Assembly (NCBI GenBank): GCA_022376515.1
Contig: WTXI01000002.1
Span: 1,798,001-1,862,000, forward strand
Reading direction: 5' to 3'
Source: Lactifluus volemus
Lineage: Eukaryota; Basidiomycota; Agaricomycetes; Russulales; Russulaceae
DNA length: 64,000 nt
Shown: positions 8,073 through 18,371 of the stretch, in pieces
Numbering within the stretch: position 1 is the stretch's first letter
How the letters are laid out: every line of letters starts with the position of its first letter
Notes under the pieces: model-generated
Told to the model about the DNA's origin: nothing
Database searches by the model: none
Seen by the model: the letters and a program-made list of their open reading frames with translations, nothing else
Translations under genes and position numbers: made by a program

Positions 8073-9379
8073 ATGGAAGTAAGTGCTAGTATCCCCCAAC
8101 TACCGTTAGATGTCTACCAGAACCCTAAACACTTTACAGCGTCTCGCAGAGAATGCGAAGGCAGGTGTAGAAGGGATTATCAGTGAGGTCACCGGTGCGC
8201 TCGGGGGCCACGCCCACGGCAGAGGAGGGACTTCTGGCGCTTCGAATGTCAGTACCACATTTCCCCCGTCGCTATCGTTCATGACCTATACACGATGAAC
8301 TGTGGCAAATACTGACTTGGAGTTTAGGAATATGGCCGTAAGACCGGTGGTGGTGGAGGTGGTGGCTACGACAAAGGTCACTCGGATGGTGGATATAAAC
8401 CGAGTGGCGGCGGCGGCGGCAACAACTACACGGATGAAGGATATAAACCGAGTGGCGGTGGCGGCGGCGGCAACACTTACGCTGACGACGGGTATAAACC
8501 GAGCGGTGGAGGCAACACTTAGCGACGACGGGTATAAACCGAGCGGCGGAGGCAACACTTACACTGGATATACCGAGGCGGCGGCACACTTACACTGATC
8601 CACCGAGCGGCGGCAACACTACAAGGATGGAGGCTATAAACCGAGTGGCGGCGGCGGCACCACTTACACTGATCCACCAAGCGGCGGCAACACCTACAAG
8701 GATGGAGGCTATAAACCGAGTGGCGGCGGCGGCACCACTTACACTGATCCACCGAGCGGCGGCAACACTTACAAGGATGGAGGCTATAAACCGAGTGGCG
8801 GCGGCGGCACCACTTACGCTGATCCACCGAGCGGCGGCGGCAACACCTACAAGGATGGAGGATATAAACCGAGTGGCGGCGGCGGCACCACTTACACTGA
8901 TCCACCGAGCGGCGGCGGCAACACTTACAAGGATGGAGGCTATAAACCGAGTGGCGGCGGCGGCACCACTTACGCTGATCCACCGAGCGGCGGCGGCAAC
9001 ACTTACAAGGATGGAGGATATAAACCGAGTGGCGGCGGTGGCAACACTTACGGTGACGAAGGGAAACCGAGCACCACTTATGCGGATGGAGGATATAAGC
9101 CGAGTGGCGGCGACGGCAACACTTATCCTGATAAAGGATATAAACCGAGCGGCGGCGGCAACACTTACACGGATAAACCGAGTGGCGGCGGCGGCAACAC
9201 TTACGCTGATGAAGGATATAAACCGAGCGGCGGCGGCAACACCTACGCTGATGAAGGATCAGGATATAAACCGAGTGGTGGTGGCGGCGACAGCTACGGC
9301 AGCGGTGACCAGGTGAGTAGTACCAGCTGTTCTCCGTAAACCCAGTGTTACTGACACCGCGCTTCAAAAACAGTACTAA
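8073..9379 (+). CDS. Gly/Tyr/Lys-rich YKPSGGGG-repeat protein
   Basis: No known family. Exons: 8073-8078 (Met-Glu), 8140-8247 (an amphipathic head beginning RLAENAKAGVEGIISEVTG, then Gly/His-rich), 8328-9312 (repeats) and 9374-9379 (Tyr-stop). Exon 3 begins EYGRKTGGGGGGGYDKG and continues with GYKPSGGGG modules. In the middle (about 8600-9040) a unit of about 75 bases repeats, reading YKDGGYKPSGGGGTTYTD followed by PPSGGNT. As written, a TAG at 8520-8522 ends the frame after 64 codons of exon 3, and exon 3 is 985 bases, not a multiple of three; one-base slips near 8520 and 8600 would restore the repeat frame to the end (GDSYGSGDQ). There is no obvious signal peptide. Composition resembles disordered, cross-linkable Lys-Pro-Ser/Tyr repeat proteins, but this is only a resemblance. 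Confidence 0.6.
8600..9045 (+). repeat. 75-78-base tandem repeat (YKPSGGGG unit)
   Basis: About six units, each containing AAGGATGGAGGCTATAAACC and GATCCACCGAGCGGCGGC. Neighbouring units are nearly identical, which points to recent expansion or homogenisation. Later units are of the 75+3 type with one extra GGC codon (PPSGGGN). Confidence 0.9.
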
Positions 9380-11466
9380 TCCGGTGAAGCCTAGCAGGAA
9401 TATTTATACATGTCCCTCGACTGGTGCTATGTCTCGCTTCCGTATCGCGTGTAAGAAAGTACTGTACAGTATGGTGAAGTGAACGAACAATCTGTATGTG
9501 TTGTCCAAGTGTACACGATGCATCGCGGCATCAAATTCCGCAGCAATCCGTCAGACAGTCAGAGAGTGACAGAGAATGATGCAACTGGCGATGCATCTCT
9601 GTTCGTGGAGTTTCTGAGCGCGCCCTCATCAATCATGATAGTGGCGTGCGCGCCATGGCAGGTCACCCACGTGTGTCCAAGTCTTTAACCTCCAGAAACC
9701 TCCAAAATTCTCGGAACCCCAAAGGATCTCCGCCACCATTCTTCGTGTCAATTTGAGAGGTGAATGGAGCCTAACTAAAACAGTCTGGGTGTCCTATCCT
9801 GCACCGCTTCCATCCGAGCGCGGGGCTGCAGTGATAAAACAAAGCAGTACTGTATTATCCGAGTCAGTCACGGTGTCAGTGGTCCCAAATCATCTTGAAA
9901 GTTCCCAACCACCATCAATTGTGCACGCTTGATAGCTTGAGCAGCGGAGATGGAGATCACTGGGCAGGATTGGATTAAGTAGCTGAATGCGGTGCACCAG
10001 TTACCCTGAACCTGGAATAGTCCACCACTTGCAAAACAAGTACTTGGGACCGCTGAATGTATTTGGTTTTACAGGTGCGGAATCGCAAATCCATCGCGGT
10101 GGCAGACCTCTTTCGATACAACACTTACCATGATGGTCATGGTGTACTAGAGTTTGACCGCGTATTTGTCTTGGGCCTTGTCTCCGAAATAACCTCGAAC
10201 TAATACAGCACCAGGAGGTTTGTACTTCTGTTGAGGGGCGCCTCAGAATACAATACATTCAGTCGTGCGACGTGCACAAAATGATTTGTTGTTATATCCT
10301 GTTTTACCCGCGACAAGGAGAAAATGTAGGTACCGGTTGACCCGGCCAAAAAAACGATTGATGGAAGCAGCGGCTTGCTAGATAAATGCATGAGACTGTT
10401 ACCCTTGAAGATGGATGTGGAGATTTAGGCCTCAGGATGCGCGCATTCCGCGTCCCCCAGTTGATGTGTTCAAGTTGTTGTCATCAGGATTCTGGCTCGT
10501 CCGAGTCCAATTGTGCCAGTCGTCTCCTTGACACTGAGACCCTCGCCTTGTAGCCGTACAGGCATAGTGGGGCTTTCGATGACACCATCCCATAATTCAC
10601 CACTGTCTCAAGTTGTTGTTTCATTCGTCAAGATAGATCGGCGGGGGGTACGAGAAGAATGGTCTTCTGGCGGAGTAGTCTGGAGCGATTCTGAAAGTGC
10701 AGCTTGCAGTTCGACGTTTTCATCGTCGGAATTGACTACCGTCAAGGGCTACGGCGTACGAGTTCCATGTGACCATTCCCTACCCTGGCTCTGTTCCAGT
10801 CTGCTCCTGGCCCTGAGACGTCGTTACCCATCAGACGTCCAAGGTCAAGTGCCATCGCAAGGGCTTTCCGCAATGACACCTCACAGCTGCTCGTCCTGAT
10901 TCGCATAGTACAGGTCTACCTGCTCCTGCTAGTGGTTACATTCTTCAGGTTTCAAGTACAGTTTGGTCGTGTCCAATAGACGTGAGCTACTCTGTTTCCA
11001 TAGGTTGGTCCAGCACTCTGGACACGAAAGCAAACAGAGAAGAGGATGGGATTTTCGTGCTGGACAGACAAGGAAGAAGTTCATACACTCATAGACTGCG
11101 GAGGATCGCCGGAACACATGGCCACGTCTAGCATGGAAACACCCTTTCCGGTCCTAGTATCGAGAGAGACCCGAAGCTCAGCATGCGACTTTTAATTCTC
11201 ATCTTGGAAGCCAGCTGGAGCTTATGGGTGTAGATCGTAAACAGACAGAGAACGGAAGCATTAGTTAGAGGAAGATTGCAGAGATGAGATCACTTGACAC
11301 TTTGTGGCAGGTGATCAAGGTTTGTGGAGACCACGGGAAGAGTAGGCCTGCAAAGCTGAGCTCCGTCGCCCTGCTTTACTTTTGCCACGTGACACGATGT
11401 CTTTATCTGTGGCATCCTCGGCTCTGGCTCGGGCTTTTCGTTTGTCAATTCAAGCCCAACTTACAG
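9380..11466. other. 3' flank of the YKPSGG gene and intergenic region
   Basis: 9380 to about 10515 is the duplicated 3' flank (see copy 2), interrupted by a copy-2-only segment at about 9905-10195. Bases 10515-11466 contain a 128-residue serine-rich open frame (10513-10899) and only short frames after it; none resembles a known protein. The last part should include the promoter of the phosphoesterase gene at 11467. Confidence 0.5.
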
Positions 11467-14155
11467 ATGACCCAACTTCCCATTCTACATTGGAACGACG
11501 TTTATAGAGTCCGACCTCAGAAGTTATCTCCCACATCTTCTGAGACTATAGATGTAACCCAATTCGCCGCTCTCCTCGATGACATCCGCGAGGAGTGGCC
11601 GCTCCGAAATGATGGCGAACGAGATGGCCTTTCCCTGTTTTCGGGCGATGTTTTTGCGCCAAGCATAGATAGTTCTGTGACTCGAGGGAGCCATATGGTG
11701 TGCTCGTGCTCCCTGCATCCCACATAGGGCGAATATGCTCAGGCTAAACTCCCCAGGTGCCAGTTATGAATATGCTCGCTCCTGATGTATCTCTTGTGGG
11801 TGAGCCAGCCCCACAAGTATTTCCAGTGTATTCACACTGAGATCATTACTCCAGGGAATCATGACTTTGACTTTGGTGCGTACAGACATCCACTCACCAC
11901 GCTTCACATCTCGAGGAATGTCCCTAGGATACCCACACCTGTGTTTGCTAATCCAAGATACCAAGTTCGTGAGTGTCGCATGACTGTCTCATGTGGTAGG
12001 GCGTACCGTGACTCCCTTGACATGTTAGCCATGGCTGTTAAGCAACGTCGTTGACACCGCTACATCTCAAGTACCGGAAAATCTATTGGGTTCTATGTAT
12101 TGGAAAGGAGGGGAATCAAAATCGGAATTATTGGACTCATCGAAAAGTGACGTGCTGCTACTGTCCGAGTATTCACAACGGATGCTGACGATTCGATTGA
12201 TCGGGATAGAGAATGGATTGGGACGGTATCGTCTTGGCCGTCGAGCTTTGTATATCAAGATATGGCAGAGACAGGCAAGCGGTTATCTCAAATCCTTCGC
12301 GACCCAAGTGGGCCGCACCGATGCGATATCATTGTTGCTCTCACACATGCACGGTAAGAGCAACGCGGCGTTCCGCCCATCGTCTAATCTTGAATCGTAG
12401 GGTTCCCAATGTGGGCGTAAAAAGAGTCTCGCGAGTGACGGCTAACTTTCAGATCAGGATATACGGCTTGCTAAGGAGCTATTCGCCTTACCGCCTTCCT
12501 CCCAGTCTTCCTCGGACATTGCCAATCAGCATGGTGTAGACATCATTCTCGGTGGACACGACCATCTCTATTTTGTCGCACGTGGAGTTGATGAATGGGA
12601 CAACTACGACCTTTCTGAACACGTCCTTGGTGCCGAAGAAGATAAGGGTGATGTATTAGTCGTCAAAAGTGGGACCGATTTTCGCGATCTCAGCGAGGTT
12701 CGGTTGGACCTCCAAGACACCCCGGAAGGGAGCGTCAGAAAGAAGTTGATCAGCAGGGTCACTGGTAAGTGCATTATAGCGCTGTGGGAATGCTGAAGGA
12801 GTTTTGGATTTACCCCCGCCAGGAAAGCGTCACGAAATCCATCCGGGCTTGCGGTCATGTCAAAAGCTTCGCAAAGTGCTTGACAACATTCTCGAGTCTG
12901 TTGGCGCTTCTCTCAAAGCCCCTTTATGCAAACTTTCGACAGAATTGAATGTCATGTCTCAGCTTATTCGGACACAAGAAGTACGATCATCTATGTTCAC
13001 TCGTCAATAGTTCATGAGATCTTTGCAGTCAGCTAGTGGAGACTGGTTCGCGGATGTGATGCGGCACACGTATGACGATGCATTATGCATGAAGGGAATC
13101 GAAGGCGGTGTCGATGGTGTTTTGATCTGCGCTGGTATGCTGCGCGGCGATTCTGTATATGGACCCGGTATGACCATTTCAGTCTCTCTTACCTTATACA
13201 GACTCAATTGATCGGCAGGATATTTGACACTCGGGGACGTCCTTGAGATCCTTCCATTCGAAGATCCCCTTGTGGTTTAGCCGTCAGTGGAAAGACATTA
13301 TGGGATGCCTTGGAAGCTTCTTTATTTACCTGGCCAGCTCAAGAGGGTGAGGGCTTTCCCGTTTTGTTACAGGGTTGTGCCGACAGAATTTCCAGGAGAT
13401 TCCCGGTCATCTCCGGATTCCGCGTATCATGGGACTCCCGTAGACCGTCTGGCCAGCGTGTACTGGGCGTGTGGCTACTGGAAGAACAGGCTGACGACGT
13501 ATCCGTCATGTCTACCGACAGTGGTTTTACAACGCCGGCCCCAAGGGAAGGGCAGGCTATCTCACGGAACGACACCGAACCCAAATATAAAATTCTGACA
13601 AGGGAGTACATGGCGCAGGGTCATGATGGATTCACTGCACTGAAAGGAAGTAAATATCTAATCGATGACGAGTCAGGGCAGATCACGAGCACTGTCGTAA
13701 GGAAATATTTGCTAGGTCCCTTCATCCACCAGGTTAGAGCGAGAAAGAATTTGCTGACAAAAATGGCTGTAGGGTCCAAATTCGTTAGGAGGCTAGCACG
13801 TTTCGACGAGTCCAAAGATCATCTGCACGAAGACACGCATAGAGTTATCCAAAACGAGCGTTCTCGTCTGAAGAGGGATAGCACCCGCCATTCTTCAGCA
13901 GTTGAGAATTCGTTGAAAGTACTGAAAGCTGCGTCGTCTACCTCTCGCTGGTCAAGATCTCGAAGGCACTTCCGCGACCACATACACATAACCTCAAAAG
14001 AACATATGAGTCTGGTTGATTGCTTCCATGGTGCCAAACACCGTGTCCGGGAACCTCATGACGAAAGCGATGCCTTGGGCAAGCCATCCGACGAGGACTT
14101 GCTGGTCGTGCACCCATGGGCTGATGGTAGGTTGAAGGATGAGGCACGGAATTAG
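11467..14155 (+). CDS. 5'-nucleotidase/UshA-type metallophosphoesterase
   Basis: Two-domain metal-dependent phosphoesterase that probably hydrolyses nucleotides or related phosphoesters. Seen: start MTQLPILHWNDVYRV (metal-binding D and H in HWND), LFSGDVFAPSIDSSVTRGSHM, then across introns GNHDFDFG, LGYPHLCLLIQDTKF, PWLLSNVVDT, a conserved GIKIGIIGLIEK / EWIATVSSWPS block, DIIVALTHAR and the histidine cluster ILGGHDHLYF near 12550. The C-terminal nucleotide-binding domain shows SASGDWFADVMRHTYD, GPGYLTLGDVLEILPFED, AVSGKTLWDALEASLF and GFRVSWDSRRP. A basic tail of about 200 residues follows. Two one-base losses are needed to read through: near 12085 (after PENLL) and at 13275-13279 (GTGGTTTAGCC, before AVSGKT). 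No signal peptide is visible, so it is probably intracellular. Family is sure, substrate is not. Confidence 0.8.
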
Positions 14156-14246
14156 AGAATGTAATATCAGCTGTTTGTTGTATAACGTGAGGAGAGTGGT
14201 GCATGGTTAAAAGAAACGGAGAAGATCCAAGTGGAACGGAGGACTT

Positions 14247-14930
14247 TTAAGAGTCAGAAGCAACCGGAGGAACAATTGGCTTTGGTGGGACATCCCCAGA
14301 TGCGGTTCTCGCAATATGTGTGAAATATCCCGCCGCGGTACCTAGACCGGCACCACCGAAGATCACTAAAGAAGACGTTATTAATCTGGATAATCCACTG
14401 GATAGAACAAGACCTACAATGGATAGTTCGAGCACGCTTCCAAAAGATTGATGGAGTGAGAACAGCGCATAAAAGTGCGCCAATTGTAGCATGATCATCT
14501 GCCCTAAGAGAAGCTGTCTGTCAAAGGAGGGACGGGTAACGCGTCAGAAATAGCAGAATAGGATCAAGGAAAGTTAGAACAAGTACATCGTACAAGGCAC
14601 GGATTCTGCGAGAGCGAAGTGTCTCCAAACTTGAATTTGAGGACCTGGTATACTCGATTGCTCCGCCACCGACAATACCTATATGTGCGTGTGAGATATG
14701 AATTGGCCATAAGTCATCCAGGGGTGCCTACCAGCCGCTCCACCAAGCCACGTTGCGCGTAATAGACGGTTCACAGTGAGAGGTCCCCTCCCTTTTCGAA
14801 GCAGACTGATGCCGGCATAAATGGGAGGCGTTACGATAGAAAATAGCTGGTAACCTTTTGTCATGGATCGCCGAACAAGATATTCGGTATCAGCGAGGCG
14901 CGCATGTTCGATATCGATAGTTTCAGACAT
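14247..14930 (-). CDS. Conserved small membrane protein, unknown function
   Basis: Starts MSETIDIEHARLADTEYLVR, then YQLFSIVTPPIYAGISLLRK and VNRLLRATWLGGAAG. Introns join this to IVGGGAIEYTR, LETLRSRRIRALYD, then TASLRADDHATIGALLCAVL and finally LVIFGGAGLGTAAGYFTHIA with a short proline-rich tail. Three or four hydrophobic segments and a YD..RADDH motif are visible. The organisation agrees with an uncharacterised family widespread in Agaricomycetes, as far as I can recall. One join (near 14400) is off frame as written. It is divergently oriented from the acidic protein at 15060, with only about 130 bases between them. Confidence 0.6.
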
Positions 14931-15059
14931 AACGCAGTTGTTGTTAGTACTGTACAGTAGTCGGTAATTAGCCGAGAACGATGAGCGATAAGGCTATAGT
15001 GTGACATGGTGTTACTCGTGACAGCATCATCCCCTTACCAAGAGACCACCAGCTAACTC
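14931..15059. promoter_or_regulatory. Short divergent promoter with ACTGTACAGT palindrome
   Basis: 129 bases separate two divergent starts. The exact palindrome ACTGTACAGT lies at 14949-14958. The same 10-mer is found at 9461-9470 and 30257-30266, and a CTGTACAGTACT at 43117-43128 in another promoter-sized gap. Possible transcription factor site; unproven. Confidence 0.35.
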
Positions 15060-17852
15060 ATGTCGTCGACGACGATAATGGACTCTTACGATGCACAGAT
15101 GCTTGACTTCTCAGGGGATATGGATGTCCACATGCACACAACCCTATCCTCTCCAAAGCCTTGGACTCAACCTGAAACGATCATGGAGGAAGACGTACAC
15201 CCAATTCACCTCCCTAACCCTTTTCCAGCCCCCCTTCCACAACAAGATGTAGAGGTAGACATGGACTATTACTACCAAGAAAATGTGGAATATGAGATGG
15301 TAGATGGCGAGGTCACCGTTCCCGACGCAGAGTTGGTCGACATTGACGTCTATGACGCCCCACGCGAGGAAGCGGCCGCAGTTCCCGCAGCCATCTCGCA
15401 CTCCGCAGGCCAAGACCTCTCTGGGAAACCGCTGGACGTTCACCATCCTCCTTCCGGCAATGGAGTTGCTGCAGAAGGCGCTCCACCTGCTCCCAACCTC
15501 GAATCTCCTTTCCGCCGTCTGTAGAGCCGGACCTTCTTACACCATCCGTCCCTCAGGCAGGATCGGTAGATACACGCGATACAATGACATCTCTGCCCAA
15601 TTCCGCCCCCGCTCCGCGAGCAAGCACTCCAACGTCAGAAGCCGCCGCCAAAGACGCAAGTCACGAGGAGGAAGTTTCAGTGACCTCAAAAAGTCAAGTA
15701 GACTCTCTAGCGATTGCCGCTGCTGACGATACATCGAATAATGTCAATCCCTCCGGGCTTTTGGATGAGTCACAACCAGGGAGTGTGCCACAATTTTCTA
15801 CTGCAGATCGCGAGTCATCATCCGTTGTTCCGGAGGCGGTGACTCGGGAATCTTCCGCCAAGGAGACCTTCGATCAGGCTCAGGCCCAGGATGGTGAAAC
15901 CCATGAAAATGCGCAGGAGCATGGCGATAGCTACGAAAGTGAATTTCCCGGACCCGCACTGGACGGTACTGAAGTCGCCGATCCTGAGCGACCACCTCCT
16001 CTCCATGAGTCCTACGAAACCGAAGAAGACAATGGTGATCCCCACGAGATCTCTGAAGGTGTTTACATCGAGCCGCCACCGGCGGTTCTATTGGAATTAC
16101 CTTCATCTTCAGATCACACTGAGTGCACACTCTTCACTACACTGGAAAACTTTGTTTCAGATGACAGCGAGACGAATGCGCCCAGCCCGCAAGCTCCAAT
16201 TTTGCTTCAGAGTCGACCCACGCTCTACTATGAAACGTTGAACGATGTTTTCGAGGCTTTGCACCAGGAAGAACACATTCAGTCTCTCCCCGAATTTGTT
16301 GATGGCGAAATGATAATTGATGCCTACGAGCTGCAGCTGTTGTATCGGAGGTATTTTCATACCTTTTTCTCTTGATGTTGCGCTCATTGTATGCTATACC
16401 AAATCCAGGATAACGTTCATGCGCGTGAAGTATCGCTACACGACTTGAATGTGCTGCATCATGGACTAGGTCTTACTGGTCCCCTTCGCCTACGACTGCG
16501 AACTCTGGCATCAAGATTCATCCTCCGCTATCGTAGGCTTCAGGCCCAAGCAACACAGCTCAACGTGGCCAGAACAGCAGGCCACTCAACAGAGAACTCC
16601 GATGACCGAGATTATCCCCATCTATGTGAGCGTCTGTGCTAGATGTTTTACAGGATAAGATATTGATATTTTGTCAGCTGATGAAAGGGATTCTGGCGAT
16701 AATCAAGTTGCTAATGATGATGGACAACCCAAACAAGAGCAACGGACAATAGCGGTCAAGAAGGGAAGACAGGAAGCGTGGTCGAATTAGATGATGGCGA
16801 CAGCGGTCAAGCCGAGTTACACGACGGAGAACCCGAGCGTGAAGAGGTCTATGAAGAGTCTGAACAGTATGCTGATGCTCATGAATATCCCCATGCGCAT
16901 CAGGATAGTGCAGACGCACAAGAAGAAACTGATCAAGTTGTGAATGCTAATGACGAATCAGAGTCCGTACTAGATGCCGACGACATTGATGAAGGCCCAG
17001 TTGATCCCGAATCAACGGGATATCAGGAACATGATGAACTTCACGATGAGGATGGAGTGCCCGATGCCGCAACAGCATCTACACCCGCAAAAGAAAATGT
17101 TCACCAGATGCAGAATCGGATCTTCCGACTGAAGTGCAAGAATCAGCAGGTGCTGATGAATATCCTCAATTTAACGAGTCTGATGGTAAGCTTCTCAATG
17201 TCTGTCTGTTTGCCTACTTACCCATCCCCCCACCCCAGAACGGCAAGCCCCCAATATTGTGTTCTCTGGTTCTGGTGTGATTATGGAAATGAGGATGTAG
17301 TCGATGATTTCACTGGTTCGTTGTGTTTGACTTATTCCTGTCTTATTTGACTTACCGAACGCAGAAGATGCTGAAGCTGAGGCTGACGTTATTGGCGAAG
17401 ATTCTGTTCAATCCGCTGATCCCGAGAATAGCCTCTTGGATGTCGCAGATGAAGAAGAACCAGGCGCTGTTACCCACGACGACAGAGACGACCTCACTCC
17501 CCACATCGAAACAGCAACAGCAGTGTTACCAACCAGAAGTCACAAATACTATGAGGAGGATGAGGAGGATCCAGAAAGTTGGGAGCTCGATGATGGCTAC
17601 GCTGTTTGGGAAGAGACCGTTGATAGTGACGACCTTGGTGCTGCACCCTTAGTCGAGGAGGTCGATGCCGAGTCGACGGGTAGTTCCACTCTGTCTGAAA
17701 GGACCGCGTCGTTAGCATCGAAACGGTCGTTCACAGAGATTGACGAAATCGATTCTCCGGTGGAACCGTCCTCGTCACAAAGTTAGTTCACTCTTCATGG
17801 ATGTTATCACAACTAACATACCCTAGACCCGAAAAAAACCCGCACACGATGA
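15060..17852 (+). CDS. Acidic orphan protein with a short conserved helical core
   Basis: Long, strongly acidic, low-complexity protein. It starts MSSTTIMDSYDAQMLDFSG and has several hundred Asp/Glu/Ser/Pro-rich residues. The only ordered-looking part lies around 16200-16560 and is joined by a 40-60-base intron: PTLYYETLNDVFEALHQ, EMIIDAYELQLL, then VSLHDLNVLHHGLG and LRTLASRFILRYRRLQ. More acidic stretches follow (AHEYPHAHQDSADAQEE; EDEEDPESWELDDGYAV). The end, SKRSFTEIDEIDSP then NPKKTRTR, looks like a nuclear localisation tail and finishes at TGA 17850-17852. A one-base frame slip is needed near 15500. Function unknown; the composition would suit a chromatin or nuclear scaffold protein, which is inference. 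Confidence 0.6.
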
Positions 17853-18371
17853 TGGCGTTTGCCAGCTGACATTGGCTCCGCCTTGAAATGCATACTATCT
17901 ATATTCTCTGCACCACATCACGACTTCATCACTTCGCATATTGCATATACCCGCAACACTTCGTCTGGGAACGGTCTCTCAACCCTTTGACTCGCTGGTT
18001 ACGTTTGCGCCTCTCCCCCGTCTTGAATTGTTGTTGGAAAAGGCTAAGTGTTCCACAAGCTTCGCTTTCAAGTGTTTCTACGATTCGATCGACAAGTACC
18101 TTTACTTATGCTGCTCTGGGTCTACTGACATTTCTAGGTGATGACGTGGACAGCAACCCGGCAATGCAAACTCGACAACTGGCCAGGCGGCTGCGTGATG
18201 GAGATCGATTCGTGTAATTCAGCTTGTTTAGAAGTAGATAATTTGGCACATTCGTCTTCGCGTATAGACCTACAAATTATTTTAAATTGTTATTTAATTA
18301 TTTTCTCACAACCCGCAAGCATACTTGATTTGGTTGGAAGAACAGAAAATAAGCAGGAAATTGACACTTGG
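17853..18371. other. Intergenic region, nothing recognised
   Basis: About 520 bases. Bases 18240-18310 are AT-rich. One frame (17888-18217) is open for 109 codons but resembles no protein and overlaps the presumed 3' UTR of the acidic gene and the promoter of the RNA polymerase III gene. Confidence 0.45.

Larger units (their letters stand above)
7780..10515. repeat. Duplicated locus, copy 2 (direct repeat with about 2890-5150)
   Basis: Copy 2 of the segmental duplication described for 2890-5150, in the same orientation. It shares the core promoter (TATAAAGTACCCC here, TATTAAGTACCCC in copy 1), the first-exon layout (Met plus one codon, then GTAAGTGCTAGTAT), the last intron (9313-9373) and the 3' flank. 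It carries an additional segment at about 9905-10195 absent from copy 1. Confidence 0.75.

Noticed and set aside
8519..9367. Minus-strand open frame of 282 residues rich in Cys and Arg (KCCRRRHSVY repeats)
   Set aside because: It is the mirror of the YKPSGG repeat array. The period is divisible by three, so every frame stays open; the plus-strand splice sites and shared last intron support the other strand.
10513..10899. Plus-strand open frame of 128 residues, Ser-rich
   Set aside because: No recognisable domain or splice context; overlaps the end of the duplicated 3' flank and is not kept in copy 1.
15798..16130. Minus-strand open frame of 110 residues
   Set aside because: Overlaps the long acidic open frame on the plus strand and shows no family motifs; such mirror frames are common opposite Glu/Ser/Pro-rich coding sequence.
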